Below, piece after piece: positions 1 to 8,009 of a stretch of DNA of 64,000 nucleotides (position 1 is the first letter of the stretch; the number at the start of each line of letters is the position of its first letter). Both the position numbers and the translations under genes were made by a program. A model generated the notes under the pieces. The model was not told the DNA's origin. It saw only the letters and a list, made by a program, of their open reading frames with translations, and did no database searches. Source of the stretch: Denitrovibrio acetiphilus DSM 12809 (GTDB lineage: Bacteria; Chrysiogenota; Deferribacteres; Deferribacterales; Geovibrionaceae); assembly GCF_000025725.1 (NCBI RefSeq), contig NC_013943.1:3158078-3222077 (forward strand). Reading direction: 5' to 3'.

Positions 1-216
1 AACAGGCAGGCATATGTATAGCAGGTCGAAATCCAGAGACAAGAGCTCGTCTATATCGTCTGTGGCATATTCGAAAAGCCCGGTTTTAACAGCCTTTGCG
101 AGAGTGTCAGTATTCAGGTCATATGCAGAGAGCTTGACGCCTCTTTCGGCGAAAGAGAGGGCGAGTGAACCGCCTATCAGTCCCAGCCCTGCAAATGCTA
201 TATGTTTGAACATCAT
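1..216 (-). CDS. tyrA: Prephenate dehydrogenase, N-terminal part (runs off the left edge)
   Basis: Reading leftwards from the ATG at 216, the visible 72 codons begin with a Rossmann nucleotide-binding fingerprint, GLGLIGGS at about residues 10-17, followed by an acidic residue after the second strand (SAYDLN), as expected for the NAD(P)-binding domain of TyrA-type prephenate/arogenate dehydrogenases, which convert prephenate to 4-hydroxyphenylpyruvate in tyrosine synthesis. The start overlaps the aroF stop codon (ATGA), so the two are translationally coupled; a second in-frame ATG directly follows and cannot be excluded. The catalytic domain lies outside the window. Neighbouring pheA, hisC and aroF make the aromatic amino acid role secure, although the fingerprint alone would also fit other dehydrogenases. 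Confidence 0.88.
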   Translation of the reverse strand, partial: MMFKHIAFAGLGLIGGSLALSFAERGVKLSAYDLNTDTLAKAVKTGLFEYATDDIDELLSLDFDLLYICLPV

Positions 217-1232
217 TTGTTCAGAGTCTTACCTATGGTTTGTGCGATAATGTCTATACGCTTCATAAGGATGTCGAAATCATCAGGAAGTATGGACTGA
301 TCACCGTCACTCATAGCCTCTTCGGGGCAGTTGTGTACTTCTACGATAATACCGTCAGCGCCAGCGGCAACAGCCGCCTGTGACATCGGCAGAATACAGT
401 CTCTGCGTCCTGTGCCGTGGCTTGGGTCTGCAACTACTGGGAGGTGGGTCAGGCTTTTCAGAACAGGTATGGCGGACAGGTCGAGAGTGTTTCTTGTCTC
501 TGTCTCGAATGTTCTGATACCCCTTTCACAAAGTATAATTTCGTTATTTCCGCCTGCTGCCACATACTCAGCAGCCATAAGCAGTTCTTTCATTGTGGCG
601 CAGAGTCCGCGTTTCAGCATGACAGGTTTTCTGAGTTCGCCAAGATCACGCAGAAGTCTGAAGTTCTGCATGTTTCTTGCACCTATCTGTATAATGTCGG
701 TGTATTTACATATAAGGTCTATGTCTCTCGGATCCATAAGCTCAGTTATGACGAGCATTCCGTGAGCATCAGCAGCCTCACGCAGATATTTAAGCCCTTC
801 TTCTCCGAGTCCCTGAAAGGCGTATGGAGATGTTCTAGGTTTGAAAGCTCCGCCGCGGAGTATCTTTGCTCCCGCTTTGCTGGCACGCCCTGCTATTTCA
901 AATAACATGTCCCGACCTTCAACAGAGCACGGACCAGCCATTACTACAACGTTACCACCGCCCAGTTTGATGCCTTTGACATCTATTACTGTGTCTTCCT
1001 TGCGGAAGTCTTTACTCACGAGCTTATAAGGTTTGACGATAGGGACGACCTTTTCCACGCCGGGGAAAGATGATAGTGGCTTGTCTCGCAGAGTTGATTC
1101 GTCACCGATAGCGCCCATGATAGTTGTTTCCACACCCTCAGACAGGTGTACTTTAAAACCATAGCTCTCCAGTTTTTTCTGGACGTTTGCGATATTTTCT
1201 TTCTCTGTACCTTTTTTAAATACAATAATCAT
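213..1232 (-). CDS. aroF: 3-deoxy-7-phosphoheptulonate (DAHP) synthase
   Basis: Catalyses condensation of phosphoenolpyruvate and erythrose 4-phosphate, the first step of the shikimate pathway, in the cytosol. The 339-residue protein has the layout of the Thermotoga-type (AroF I-beta) enzyme: an N-terminal ferredoxin-like regulatory domain of about 70 residues, then a TIM barrel starting near residue 90. Visible active-site motifs are AGPCSVE (99-105), RGGAFKPRTSPY (126-137) and DPSHGTGRR near 270. Length matches the family. The N-terminal domain in this class is where tyrosine or phenylalanine feedback acts. It lies between hisC and tyrA on the same strand; the gap to hisC is about 48 bp and the stop overlaps the tyrA start. 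Confidence 0.95.
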   Translation of the reverse strand: MIIVFKKGTEKENIANVQKKLESYGFKVHLSEGVETTIMGAIGDESTLRDKPLSSFPGVEKVVPIVKPYKLVSKDFRKEDTVIDVKGIKLGGGNVVVMAGPCSVEGRDMLFEIAGRASKAGAKILRGGAFKPRTSPYAFQGLGEEGLKYLREAADAHGMLVITELMDPRDIDLICKYTDIIQIGARNMQNFRLLRDLGELRKPVMLKRGLCATMKELLMAAEYVAAGGNNEIILCERGIRTFETETRNTLDLSAIPVLKSLTHLPVVADPSHGTGRRDCILPMSQAAVAAGADGIIVEVHNCPEEAMSDGDQSILPDDFDILMKRIDIIAQTIGKTLNK

Positions 1233-1280
1233 TTAGTGATCCTTAAATTGCCCGCCTGAAAAAGCAGGATTCTGATGCCC

Positions 1281-2372
1281 TTAGAGGACTTCTTTCAGTT
1301 TTTCAATAAATATTGCGTTCTCTTCCATTGTTCCGATTGAAACACGGATCCACTCAGCGAGTCCTGAGCCGAAGAAACGTACAATTACTCCCTGTTTAAG
1401 AAGGTTGTCAAATACCTTTTCGCCGTTGCCGACATTAACAAGGATGAAATTTGCCTGAGTAGGCACATACTTAAGACCGAGCTTTTCGAATTCGCTGTAG
1501 AGGAATTCTTTTCCTCTCTGGTTTTCTGCAAGAACAGCTTTCAGGTGAGTTTGGTCTTTTATAGCAGCTTCGGCAGCGACCTGCGCAGCCATATTAGTAT
1601 TAAAAGGCTGGCGAACACGGTTCATCATGTCGATAGCCTCTTCACAGGCTATTACAAACCCTGCACGCAGAGCTGCCAGCCCGTATGCTTTGGAGAATGT
1701 TCTCATGAGGAACATGTTTTTATATTTGTCCAGCATCTTCAGAGTGTCAGGGAAATCAGGTGCATCGGCGTATTCGATATATGCCTCATCCATGACAACT
1801 ATTACATCCTCAGGAACTTTCTGCATAAATGCCTCAAGCTCTTCCGCAGTGAAATATTCGCCTGTGGGGTTGTTAGGATTAGCGAGGAATACCATGCGTG
1901 TTTTATCAGTTATGGCGTTAGCCAGAGCCTCAAAGTCGCATTTGAATGCATCATTAACAGGAACCCATTTGCAGGATTTACCCGCTGCCTGGGATATTAT
2001 CCCATAGACAGAGAAAGATGGCGAAGGGCTGAGAACACATTCGTCTTCTGCTAGAAATGTGCGTATAGCAAGTTCTATTATTTCGTTAGAGCCTGTGCCG
2101 AAAAGGAGTCTGTCGCCGGATATGCCGTAGTGCTCGGAAACAGCTTTACGAAGATAAAATGCGTCACCCAGAGGGTATCTGGATATCTCCGGCATAAATT
2201 CGTTAAGCGCTGCGATAACCTTTGGCGAACAGCCGAGAGGGTTTTCGTTGGATGCGAGTTTTACAGAGTTCGTAACTCCCAGTTCACGTTCCAGCTCTTT
2301 TACCGGTTTACCTGGTTTGTAAGGTGTCAACGCTGAAATACTTTGACCTGCGAGTTTAGAGTAATCTATCAT
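1281..2372 (-). CDS. hisC: Histidinol-phosphate / aromatic amino acid aminotransferase
   Basis: A 363-residue fold-type I PLP aminotransferase of the HisC branch. Seen: ASNENPLG at 40-47 (substrate arm), NPNNPTG at 165-171, the DEAY pair at 195-198 contacting the cofactor, and the Schiff-base lysine K228 in TFSKAYGL. In histidine synthesis HisC transaminates imidazole-acetol phosphate; here it sits inside an aromatic amino acid operon (pheA upstream with a 4-bp overlap, aroF downstream), so I infer that it also or mainly transaminates phenylpyruvate, hydroxyphenylpyruvate or prephenate, as known for several HisC enzymes. The his genes in this window (hisF, hisE) are 46 kb away. Whether another hisC exists elsewhere cannot be seen. 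Confidence 0.92.
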   Translation of the reverse strand: MIDYSKLAGQSISALTPYKPGKPVKELERELGVTNSVKLASNENPLGCSPKVIAALNEFMPEISRYPLGDAFYLRKAVSEHYGISGDRLLFGTGSNEIIELAIRTFLAEDECVLSPSPSFSVYGIISQAAGKSCKWVPVNDAFKCDFEALANAITDKTRMVFLANPNNPTGEYFTAEELEAFMQKVPEDVIVVMDEAYIEYADAPDFPDTLKMLDKYKNMFLMRTFSKAYGLAALRAGFVIACEEAIDMMNRVRQPFNTNMAAQVAAEAAIKDQTHLKAVLAENQRGKEFLYSEFEKLGLKYVPTQANFILVNVGNGEKVFDNLLKQGVIVRFFGSGLAEWIRVSIGTMEENAIFIEKLKEVL

Positions 2373-3439
2373 TTTTCCCCCTTAGGATATGAACCGAGAA
2401 CTTTAACAAATGCAGTATGCTCTATCAGTTCGTTCAGGGCTTCTGCAATCGGTTCGTCGTCTTTATGTCCGTCCAGATCAACGAAAAACACGTATTCCCA
2501 CGCTTTTTGACGTGATGGACGGGATTCTATTTTAGTCATATTAATATTTTTTCTGGCAAATATAGAAAGAACTTCGTAAAGAGAGCCGGCTTTATGGGCG
2601 GCAGCAAATACTATAGATGTTTTGTCGTTGCCGGTGGGAAGAGGTTCAAAGTCTCCTATAATAAGGAAACGTGTGTAATTGCTGGAGTTGTCCTCTATGC
2701 TTCTTTCCACAAAGCGCAGCGAGTATTTAAGCACTGCCATTTCGCTTGCGATAGCTGCCGTAGAATCGTCACGGGATGCCATCTCTGCTGCTTTTGCAGT
2801 GGATTCAACCTCTTGGACAGGGATGTTCGGGCAGTTTTCTGCAAGCCATTTCCGACACTGACCAATGGCCTGAATATGGGAGTATATGTGTTTGATATCC
2901 CCAATGTCGCCGGATCTGTTCATCAGGTTATGTGTGACTTCAAGGAATATCTCACCGCTTATTTTTAGGTGGCTGGTTACAAAGGTGTCCAGCGTGTGGT
3001 TTACCACCCCTTCCAGCGAGTTCTCCACAGGGACTATCCCAAACCCCATGCGACCCCTTTCCACATTATCGAAAACTTCTGGAATAGTACGCACAGGCAC
3101 AAGCTCTGCGGAAAGTCCGAATTGTTTCAACGCTGCTAGGTTTGTGAAGGTTCCCTCAGGACCGAGGTAGCCGACCTTTTGCACTTCCTCAAGAGAGAGG
3201 GAGGCGGATATTATTTCGCGAAAGACAGCCTTAAGTGCATCATTTGGGAAGGGACCGCTATTTATGCTTGTAAGTCTTTCGAATATCTTTTTCTCTCTGG
3301 ATGGCACATAAAGAGGAGCACCTTCGGCTTTTTTTATTTCGCCGATGGACATAGCCTCTTTTGCACGCTTGTTGAGGAGTTCCAGTATCTCTTTGTCGAT
3401 GGTATCGATATTTATTCTGTGAGTATCTAGTTCTTTCAT
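2369..3439 (-). CDS. pheA: Bifunctional chorismate mutase / prephenate dehydratase
   Basis: Makes phenylpyruvate from chorismate via prephenate. Domains in order: an AroQ-type chorismate mutase of about 80 residues (IDTIDKEILELLNKRA helix), a prephenate dehydratase domain opening with GYLGPEGTF and containing the NYTRF catalytic motif, and a C-terminal ACT domain with the phenylalanine-binding ESRP motif. I place the start at the ATG at 3439 because it gives the usual chorismate mutase N terminus; an in-frame TTG at 3475 has a GGAGAG sequence 11 bases upstream and would add 12 residues. First gene of the minus-strand operon pheA-hisC-aroF-tyrA; its stop overlaps the hisC start by 4 bp. The ACT domain implies feedback control by phenylalanine. 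Confidence 0.94.
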   Translation of the reverse strand: MKELDTHRINIDTIDKEILELLNKRAKEAMSIGEIKKAEGAPLYVPSREKKIFERLTSINSGPFPNDALKAVFREIISASLSLEEVQKVGYLGPEGTFTNLAALKQFGLSAELVPVRTIPEVFDNVERGRMGFGIVPVENSLEGVVNHTLDTFVTSHLKISGEIFLEVTHNLMNRSGDIGDIKHIYSHIQAIGQCRKWLAENCPNIPVQEVESTAKAAEMASRDDSTAAIASEMAVLKYSLRFVERSIEDNSSNYTRFLIIGDFEPLPTGNDKTSIVFAAAHKAGSLYEVLSIFARKNINMTKIESRPSRQKAWEYVFFVDLDGHKDDEPIAEALNELIEHTAFVKVLGSYPKGEK

Positions 3440-3663
3440 GAACGATAAGATATCAAAGAAATCACCCACTGGCAAGCAGTACAGTTGCTCTCCAGCGAAA
3501 AAAGTTTAATGTCACATCGATTCGATAATTATATTAGATTTAGTTTATGTCTATAACTAAAGGTGCAGTTTATTAGGGTGAGATTCTATCCGTAATAAGG
3601 CATAAGCAGCTTTTGTCAGAGGTGTTGTTTTATGCATTACAGAAAAAAATTATCCACTGCATG

Positions 3664-3692
3664 TTGACATTATTTAAGAAGATAATTATAAT
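3664..3692 (+). promoter_or_regulatory. Exact-consensus sigma-70 promoter for the tandem small genes
   Basis: TTGACA at 3664-3669 and TATAAT at 3687-3692 are both perfect consensus hexamers separated by exactly 17 bp. The predicted transcription start lies near 3699, giving a 5' leader of about 20 bases before the ATG at 3719, with GAGGT as ribosome binding site. No other promoter seen in the window is this close to consensus, so the two small genes downstream are probably strongly and constitutively transcribed unless a repressor acts. Confidence 0.85.
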
Positions 3693-3718
3693 CCTATTAT
3701 CAGGCTGAGGTTGGTTTT

Positions 3719-3952
3719 ATGAGAGACAAAGCACTGGCAATGCTCAAGAGAAAGATTTATCTGGCAGACATATGCGATGAGCTCACCTGCGAAGAAGAGG
3801 CTGAGCTTGCAGAGCTGGACAAAGATTTTGAAAATATAAAATCCGCCCTTAACGAAGACGACAAGAATTGGCTCTATGATGGATTTGCAGTCTGGTATGA
3901 CAAATTTATGGACATGGAAACAAAGATGTTCATAAAACCGAGAGGAGGCTGA
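3719..3952 (+). CDS. Small acidic protein of unknown function, first of a tandem pair
   Basis: I do not recognise this 77-residue protein. It is rich in Asp, Glu and Lys, has no signal peptide or membrane segment, and looks mostly helical. It aligns without gaps to the next gene product over the whole length with 30 of 77 identical positions by my count; conserved blocks are M.(D/E)KAL.M.K at the N terminus, LT..E..EL in the middle, W...(F)A.WY near residue 51-60, and a nearly invariant C-terminal block ETK.FIKP (67-74). A good ribosome binding site (GAGGT) precedes the ATG, and an exact-consensus promoter lies 27 bp upstream. One base separates it from its paralogue, so they form an operon produced by tandem duplication. 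Confidence 0.8.
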   Translation: MRDKALAMLKRKIYLADICDELTCEEEAELAELDKDFENIKSALNEDDKNWLYDGFAVWYDKFMDMETKMFIKPRGG

Positions 3953-3953
3953 T

Positions 3954-4187
3954 ATGAAAGAGAAAGCTCTTGAAATGCGAAAGGAAATACTCCCCATGAA
4001 AGATGTTTATGAACAGCTTACACTTGACGAAAGAGAAGAGCTTGCGCTGAAACAGGAAGAGCACGACAAGCTTTATGCCCGGCTCTCCGATGCTGATAAA
4101 AGCTGGTATGAAGACAACTTTGCAGCTTGGTATACAAGGTATCTTGAGGTAGAAACCAAGATATTCATTAAACCCTGCGAAGGCTAA
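3954..4187 (+). CDS. Small acidic protein of unknown function, second of a tandem pair
   Basis: A 77-residue paralogue of the protein encoded just upstream, identical in length and sharing the aromatic FAAWYTRY-type segment and the C-terminal ETKIFIKP block. The ribosome binding site GGAGG lies inside the last codons of the first gene. Divergence between copies (about 40 percent identity) is far greater than a recent duplication would give, yet length and tail are kept, which argues that both proteins are functional, perhaps as a heterodimer. No catalytic motif, metal ligand cluster or membrane segment is visible. No terminator is obvious in the 85 bp before the convergent truA. Confidence 0.8.
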   Translation: MKEKALEMRKEILPMKDVYEQLTLDEREELALKQEEHDKLYARLSDADKSWYEDNFAAWYTRYLEVETKIFIKPCEG

Positions 4188-4272
4188 ACATAAAACACAG
4201 ACGGCTTGATCTGTTTCAGGCAGGTGAGAGCTTGACGACAGTTGTGCATCTCCGTGAGACTTGAAATGCCGT

Positions 4273-5010
4273 TTAATAATAAACTTTTTTTAGGTAAAGC
4301 CCTGCGGCGTGTGCTGTGGGGCCCGCTTTTGACCGGTCTCTCCCTTCGATGGCCTCTTTTATGTACTCATCTCCGTAACCCTTACGCAAAGCTTCCACCA
4401 CTGTTCCGGCTATTATTCTTACCATGTTGTGCAGAAACCCGTTACCGTTTATCTCTATGCAGATAACCTTGTCTTCCCTGTAGCATCTTATGTTGTTGAT
4501 TCTTCTGACATTGTTCTCACGCAGGCTCGTTTGTACGCAGAATGAAGTGAAGTCGTGTTCGCCTTCGAAATATTTCAGCAGTTCACACATCCTTTTATAG
4601 TTAAGCTCGTCTTTAACCCACCATGTCCGCCCCGCAAGCATTGCAGAACGCACCCTCGAAGGAAAAATCCTGTACAGGTAAGTTTTGCTGACAGCGTTAA
4701 GCTGGGCGTGAAAATCTTCAGGGACGTCTTCAACAGAACTGATAGAAATATCTTCCGGCAGCATACTGTTAAGTCCCATGTGGACATTTTCAGGGGGGAT
4801 ATATCTTTCGGTTCTGAAGTTTGCGACCTGTCCCAGTGCGTGCACACCGGAATCTGTTCTGCCGGAGCCTATCACTGTAACTTTGGTTTTATACATTTTG
4901 CTCAGTGCCTTATGGAGTTCTTCCTGTACGGTGCGTCCGTTCGGCTGAACCTGCCATCCGGCAAAGTCTGTGCCGACGTATTCTACTATTAGCTTTTTAT
5001 TATACAGCAT
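4273..5010 (-). CDS. truA: tRNA pseudouridine(38-40) synthase
   Basis: Isomerises uridines 38-40 in the anticodon arm of tRNAs. The 245-residue protein starts with the typical LIVEYVGTDFAGWQ strand-and-loop and carries the catalytic aspartate D53 in GSGRTDSGVHALGQ. C-terminal NGNGFLHNMVRIIAG (binding-cleft) motif is also present near 195. Size matches the family. The ATG at 5010 overlaps the end of the EcfT-like gene by 11 bp, so truA is the last gene of the minus-strand run lnt-tatA-ecfT-truA. Its role is constitutive housekeeping. Confidence 0.96.
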   Translation of the reverse strand: MLYNKKLIVEYVGTDFAGWQVQPNGRTVQEELHKALSKMYKTKVTVIGSGRTDSGVHALGQVANFRTERYIPPENVHMGLNSMLPEDISISSVEDVPEDFHAQLNAVSKTYLYRIFPSRVRSAMLAGRTWWVKDELNYKRMCELLKYFEGEHDFTSFCVQTSLRENNVRRINNIRCYREDKVICIEINGNGFLHNMVRIIAGTVVEALRKGYGDEYIKEAIEGRDRSKAGPTAHAAGLYLKKVYY

Positions 5011-5689
5011 AGACTATCACGCAAGCGACAGATAAAAGCGCTGCCAGCCCTTCGGCGGTTCTGATGCGGGGGAGTGGGGGAGTGTCGTATTTGCCGGCAA
5101 GTACATCATCGGCAACAACAGCAGATTGATGTGTGACCCCTTCTGCCACGGGTTTTATGTATAGTTCAGGTTTCAGCAGGGCTTTGAACGGCATGTTTCT
5201 GTACTCAGGCATATTTTTAATGTGTCTGGCTGTGTCTCGTGACTGGGCAATGAAGACAGGTATGAATTCCATAGCAACCATGAGGACAGTTTTCAGGTTA
5301 ATGGCATGTTTCCCCCGAAAAGGGTACATTATTACCGCCACCAGTGTTTTCGGGTCTGTTGTCAGAGTCAGGAGTATTGAGAACATAATTATCAGTGCAA
5401 ACCTGTAAGTGAGACTGATAGAAAGTTCCACCCCGCCGCCAAAAATAAGGTTTATGAGAAAAGTTGATATAAGTATAAGCGCAAAAGGTTTAACTTTCTT
5501 TATAATCTGCTTTGTATCAGCTTTAGTCAGGGCAGCAATCCCAAAAAATAAAAAAGTAAAAAACAAATAAGAGATGAAATCGGCGGAGACCGCAGCTCCC
5601 TGTATTACAGCCAGGAAGATAACCAGTCTGACAGCGGGATGTATCTGTTGTATATAATGCCCCGCAGGGGCGTATCCGCCGCCGTCCAT
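5000..5689 (-). CDS. EcfT/CbiQ-like transmembrane protein
   Basis: A 229-residue integral membrane protein with about five hydrophobic segments. The N terminus (YAPAGHYIQQIHPAVRLVIFL) matches the energy-coupling factor transporter T-component pattern in which a P-x-x-(K/R)-L segment enters the first membrane helix, and a basic stretch after residue 150 (SRDTARHI..MPEYRNMP) corresponds to the coupling helices that contact the ATPases. EcfT proteins bridge substrate-binding S components and EcfA ATPases in vitamin or metal uptake. No EcfA or S component is nearby, so substrate cannot be assigned; it may use ATPases encoded elsewhere. Seven bases separate it from tatA and it overlaps truA. Confidence 0.72.
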   Translation of the reverse strand: MDGGGYAPAGHYIQQIHPAVRLVIFLAVIQGAAVSADFISYLFFTFLFFGIAALTKADTKQIIKKVKPFALILISTFLINLIFGGGVELSISLTYRFALIIMFSILLTLTTDPKTLVAVIMYPFRGKHAINLKTVLMVAMEFIPVFIAQSRDTARHIKNMPEYRNMPFKALLKPELYIKPVAEGVTHQSAVVADDVLAGKYDTPPLPRIRTAEGLAALLSVACVIVYAV

Positions 5690-5696
5690 ATCAGGC

Positions 5697-5912
5697 TTAC
5701 GCCTCTTTATTGTTTTCTTCGCTCTCTGTGAGTTTTTTCTTATCTTCTTCCGGTGTGATGTCTACTGCTTCTTCTGCGTCTTTTGCCGCTTTTTTAAAGT
5801 TCTTGATAGCTTTGCCCATTCCCTCGCCAATCTGCGGGAGTTTGCCTGCACCGAAGAGTACAACAGCTATAAGAAGAATAATGATGATTTCCTGTGATCC
5901 AAGACCAAACAT
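5697..5912 (-). CDS. tatA: Twin-arginine translocase subunit TatA/TatE
   Basis: A 71-residue protein with the TatA layout: a short N-terminal membrane helix (QEIIIILLIAVVLFGAGKLP), the FGxxKLP hinge, an amphipathic helix (GEGMGKAIKNFKKAAKD) and a charged, acidic C-terminal tail. TatA multimers form the pore through which folded proteins with twin-arginine signals cross the cytoplasmic membrane. No tatB or tatC lies in the window, so TatC must be encoded elsewhere. A good ribosome binding site (GGAGG, seen as cctcc on the plus strand) lies just upstream. It stands between lnt and the EcfT-like gene on the minus strand. Confidence 0.92.
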   Translation of the reverse strand: MFGLGSQEIIIILLIAVVLFGAGKLPQIGEGMGKAIKNFKKAAKDAEEAVDITPEEDKKKLTESEENNKEA

Positions 5913-5995
5913 GGTAACCTCCGTAAGCTATCCTGAGACAGCTTGATTTACTACTTAAATATATGCAAATCCAGAATTATTCAATAAGAATTTCT

Positions 5996-7453
5996 TTAAG
6001 GATTTTTACGTCTGCTAAAATACCATGCAGCAAAGAGAAAAACAGCCAGCCAGCCGTATCCTCCGGTTGCAAAAAGTGTTAAGCCTTTATGAGTTGTGAC
6101 ATTACAGTCAAGGCTGTTTTTTACTCCGAGAGGGATCATCCCGTTTATTTTTCCGGAAGGGTCAATACATGCGGAAATTCCTGATTGAGCCGCTCTGAGA
6201 AGAGGCTTGCGAAATTCCACAGCACGCATAACATCAGCCGCAAGGTGCTGATATGGTCCGGTAGTATCTCCGAACCAGCTGTCATTAGTGACCACTGTTA
6301 TAATATCCGCACCCAGCATCACCTGGTCACGCACCAGATGGCTGTACATGCTTTCGTAGCATATCATAGGAGCCGCTGTGAATTTGTCAGCAACAAAGAC
6401 AGTCGGCTCACTGCCGGGAGTGAAATCTTCCGCTCCCTGAAAAAAGTAAAAGTCAATTGGCTTGAAAAGTGTTTTCAGAGGAAAATACTCCCCGAAAGGT
6501 ACAAGGTGAAGTTTGTCGTATACGCTCACATTGTTTTTATCGAAGAAGAACACGCTGTTTTTGTATGAGCGTTTTTCATCCTTTTCTGTGAATCTCATAC
6601 CGCCTGCTATTACAGGGGTTTGCTCCCCTGCTATGTCGAGCATCTGATATCCTGCGAAGCTTTCGTTGAGGAAAGCAGGATAAACAGTTTCCGGCAGTAA
6701 GATCATGTCAAGCTTTTCCGTCTGCGGCTGCCTCAGCAGACCGTTTACGACAGCCATATGATCATATTTCTTTTCGGGGATCCACTTTTCCGCCTGAGAG
6801 TATGCGGGCTGTATAACCCTGACTTTCAGGTTGCTGCCTGCATAATCTCTATTTTGCACAGTATATCCATATATAAGTGAAGCCAAAGTAAAGATTATGG
6901 CAAATATTACAGATTGCCTGTTTTTATCTGTTACTGCTGATGCAAGTGATACATTCATATAGGAAATTATTAATGATACACCGAAAGCTCCGGTTATTTC
7001 TGCAATTTGTATGGCGGGGAGGAAAGAGTATTGGGTATGTGAAAGGTTAAGCATGGGAAAGCCGGTAAAGATCGTTGACTTTGCCACTTCCAGCGCAACG
7101 ATTACACAGGCAAGCAGGAGGTTAGCCCCCCGTTTTTTTATGTACAGCCAACCAAAAACACCCCAGAACAGCCCCAGCAGTGCAGAAAAAAGCACTGCAA
7201 CAACCCAGCCCACAAGAAGTGGGGCATTGCCGAATTCCGACACTGCATTGACAACCCAGTGTATGTTCATAATGAAATACGCTGTGCCGAACAGCCACGC
7301 AGTAAGAAAGCCTCTTTTAGAATACGTTATAGCCAGAAGCATAGGGATCAGAGCAAAGTATGCTACATACCAGATATCATGACCGGGTGATGCTGCCGTT
7401 AGAAGTACAGATGATAATAGTGCGCCAATGCACACGATAAAAATATTTTTCAT
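5996..7453 (-). CDS. lnt: Apolipoprotein N-acyltransferase
   Basis: Transfers the third acyl chain to the N-terminal cysteine of outer membrane lipoproteins, in the inner membrane. The 485-residue protein has about six N-terminal membrane segments (residues 1-200), a periplasmic nitrilase-fold domain (about 205-465) and one C-terminal membrane helix (LFATGGYGWLAVFLFAAWYF). The Glu-Lys-Cys triad is visible in LLPETVYP, YDKLHLVPFGEYFP and APMICYESMY. This gene is one of the clearest signs that the cell is diderm. It lies between feoA (38 bp upstream) and tatA on the same strand. Confidence 0.95.
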   Translation of the reverse strand: MKNIFIVCIGALLSSVLLTAASPGHDIWYVAYFALIPMLLAITYSKRGFLTAWLFGTAYFIMNIHWVVNAVSEFGNAPLLVGWVVAVLFSALLGLFWGVFGWLYIKKRGANLLLACVIVALEVAKSTIFTGFPMLNLSHTQYSFLPAIQIAEITGAFGVSLIISYMNVSLASAVTDKNRQSVIFAIIFTLASLIYGYTVQNRDYAGSNLKVRVIQPAYSQAEKWIPEKKYDHMAVVNGLLRQPQTEKLDMILLPETVYPAFLNESFAGYQMLDIAGEQTPVIAGGMRFTEKDEKRSYKNSVFFFDKNNVSVYDKLHLVPFGEYFPLKTLFKPIDFYFFQGAEDFTPGSEPTVFVADKFTAAPMICYESMYSHLVRDQVMLGADIITVVTNDSWFGDTTGPYQHLAADVMRAVEFRKPLLRAAQSGISACIDPSGKINGMIPLGVKNSLDCNVTTHKGLTLFATGGYGWLAVFLFAAWYFSRRKNP

Positions 7454-7491
7454 ACAGGGATAATATTATAAGGCGGGAAGATAGTAAAGGC

Positions 7492-7863
7492 TTATGGGCG
7501 GCACTTAATGCCGAACCTTCTGCAGAATTTTCCAAATACATTACCGGACATTACAGAACCGTTAAGAACTTCAACATTGATCTTGTCTGCCATACCTCTG
7601 CCGAGGGCGAGAGTTGTCCCCTCACATGACACAGAAAGCTGACCTGTACCGTCATTTTTCAGAACTTCAAAGCGTGCTCCGTGAAAGAGACCTATCTCTT
7701 TAAGACGGCGTACAAAACGGCATGACTCGTGGTCTTCGCAGTTCATGACAAAATTTTTGACAATACCCCTGCTGCCTGGTTCGAGCATTGAGAGAGGCAT
7801 TACGTTTTCTTTAACTGCAGCAGGCGCTTCACAGCATATATTGTGCATATGTTTACCATCCAT
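7492..7863 (-). CDS. feoA: FeoA-domain protein
   Basis: A small SH3-like FeoA domain occupies roughly residues 22-105 (MPLSMLEPGSRGIVKNF at its start, IGLFHGARFEVL in the middle, LALGRGMADKI near the end). FeoA domains assist FeoB ferrous iron permeases or serve as stand-alone regulators; no feoB is present here. Total length with the ATG at 7863 is 123 residues, longer than typical FeoA (75-90), with Cys-rich additions at both ends (ICCEA, CRRFGIKCRP). An internal ATG at 7800 would give the usual length, and the predicted promoter would leave the 7863 start almost leaderless, so the true start is uncertain. It is divergent from a fur-family gene, consistent with iron control. Confidence 0.82.
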   Translation of the reverse strand: MDGKHMHNICCEAPAAVKENVMPLSMLEPGSRGIVKNFVMNCEDHESCRFVRRLKEIGLFHGARFEVLKNDGTGQLSVSCEGTTLALGRGMADKINVEVLNGSVMSGNVFGKFCRRFGIKCRP

Positions 7864-7870
7864 TTAAGCT

Positions 7871-7900
7871 AGTATATGCTTATTGATAAACAGTATCAAT
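7871..7900 (-). promoter_or_regulatory. Predicted feoA promoter overlapped by a 7-5-7 inverted repeat (candidate Fur-family operator)
   Basis: On the minus strand, TTGATA (7899-7894) and TATACT (7876-7871) are spaced by 17 bp and form a good promoter. A perfect inverted repeat, ATTGATA-aacag-TATCAAT, covers 7882-7900, that is, the -35 element and most of the spacer, the classic place for a repressor. The gene for a Fur-family repressor starts 200 bp away in the opposite direction. The repeat is AT-rich and ends in GATA/TATC like Fur boxes, but the spacing is not the textbook 7-1-7 and I cannot name the regulator from sequence. Confidence 0.6.
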
Positions 7901-7980
7901 ATCAAAAGTGACTTTTTTCTAAAAAAAATGAACATAGCCGGGGTCAGATTGTATATAACTGGTAATGTTGCTCATATTTC

Positions 7981-8009
7981 TTGAAGTGTTTTTGATATAT
8001 ATGTATACT
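7981..8009 (+). promoter_or_regulatory. Predicted promoter of the fur-family gene
   Basis: TTGAAG at 7981-7986 and TATACT at 8004-8009 lie 17 bp apart; a TATAAT at 8009-8014 overlaps and could serve as an alternative -10. The start of transcription would fall near 8016-8020, about 80 bases before the GTG start codon. No copy of the ATTGATA inverted repeat lies within this promoter itself. Confidence 0.5.

Noticed and set aside
7882..7900. Inverted repeat considered as an FNR/CRP-type site
   Set aside because: FNR sites need TTGAT-n4-ATCAA; here the inner spacing is seven bases, so the match to the half-sites is misleading.
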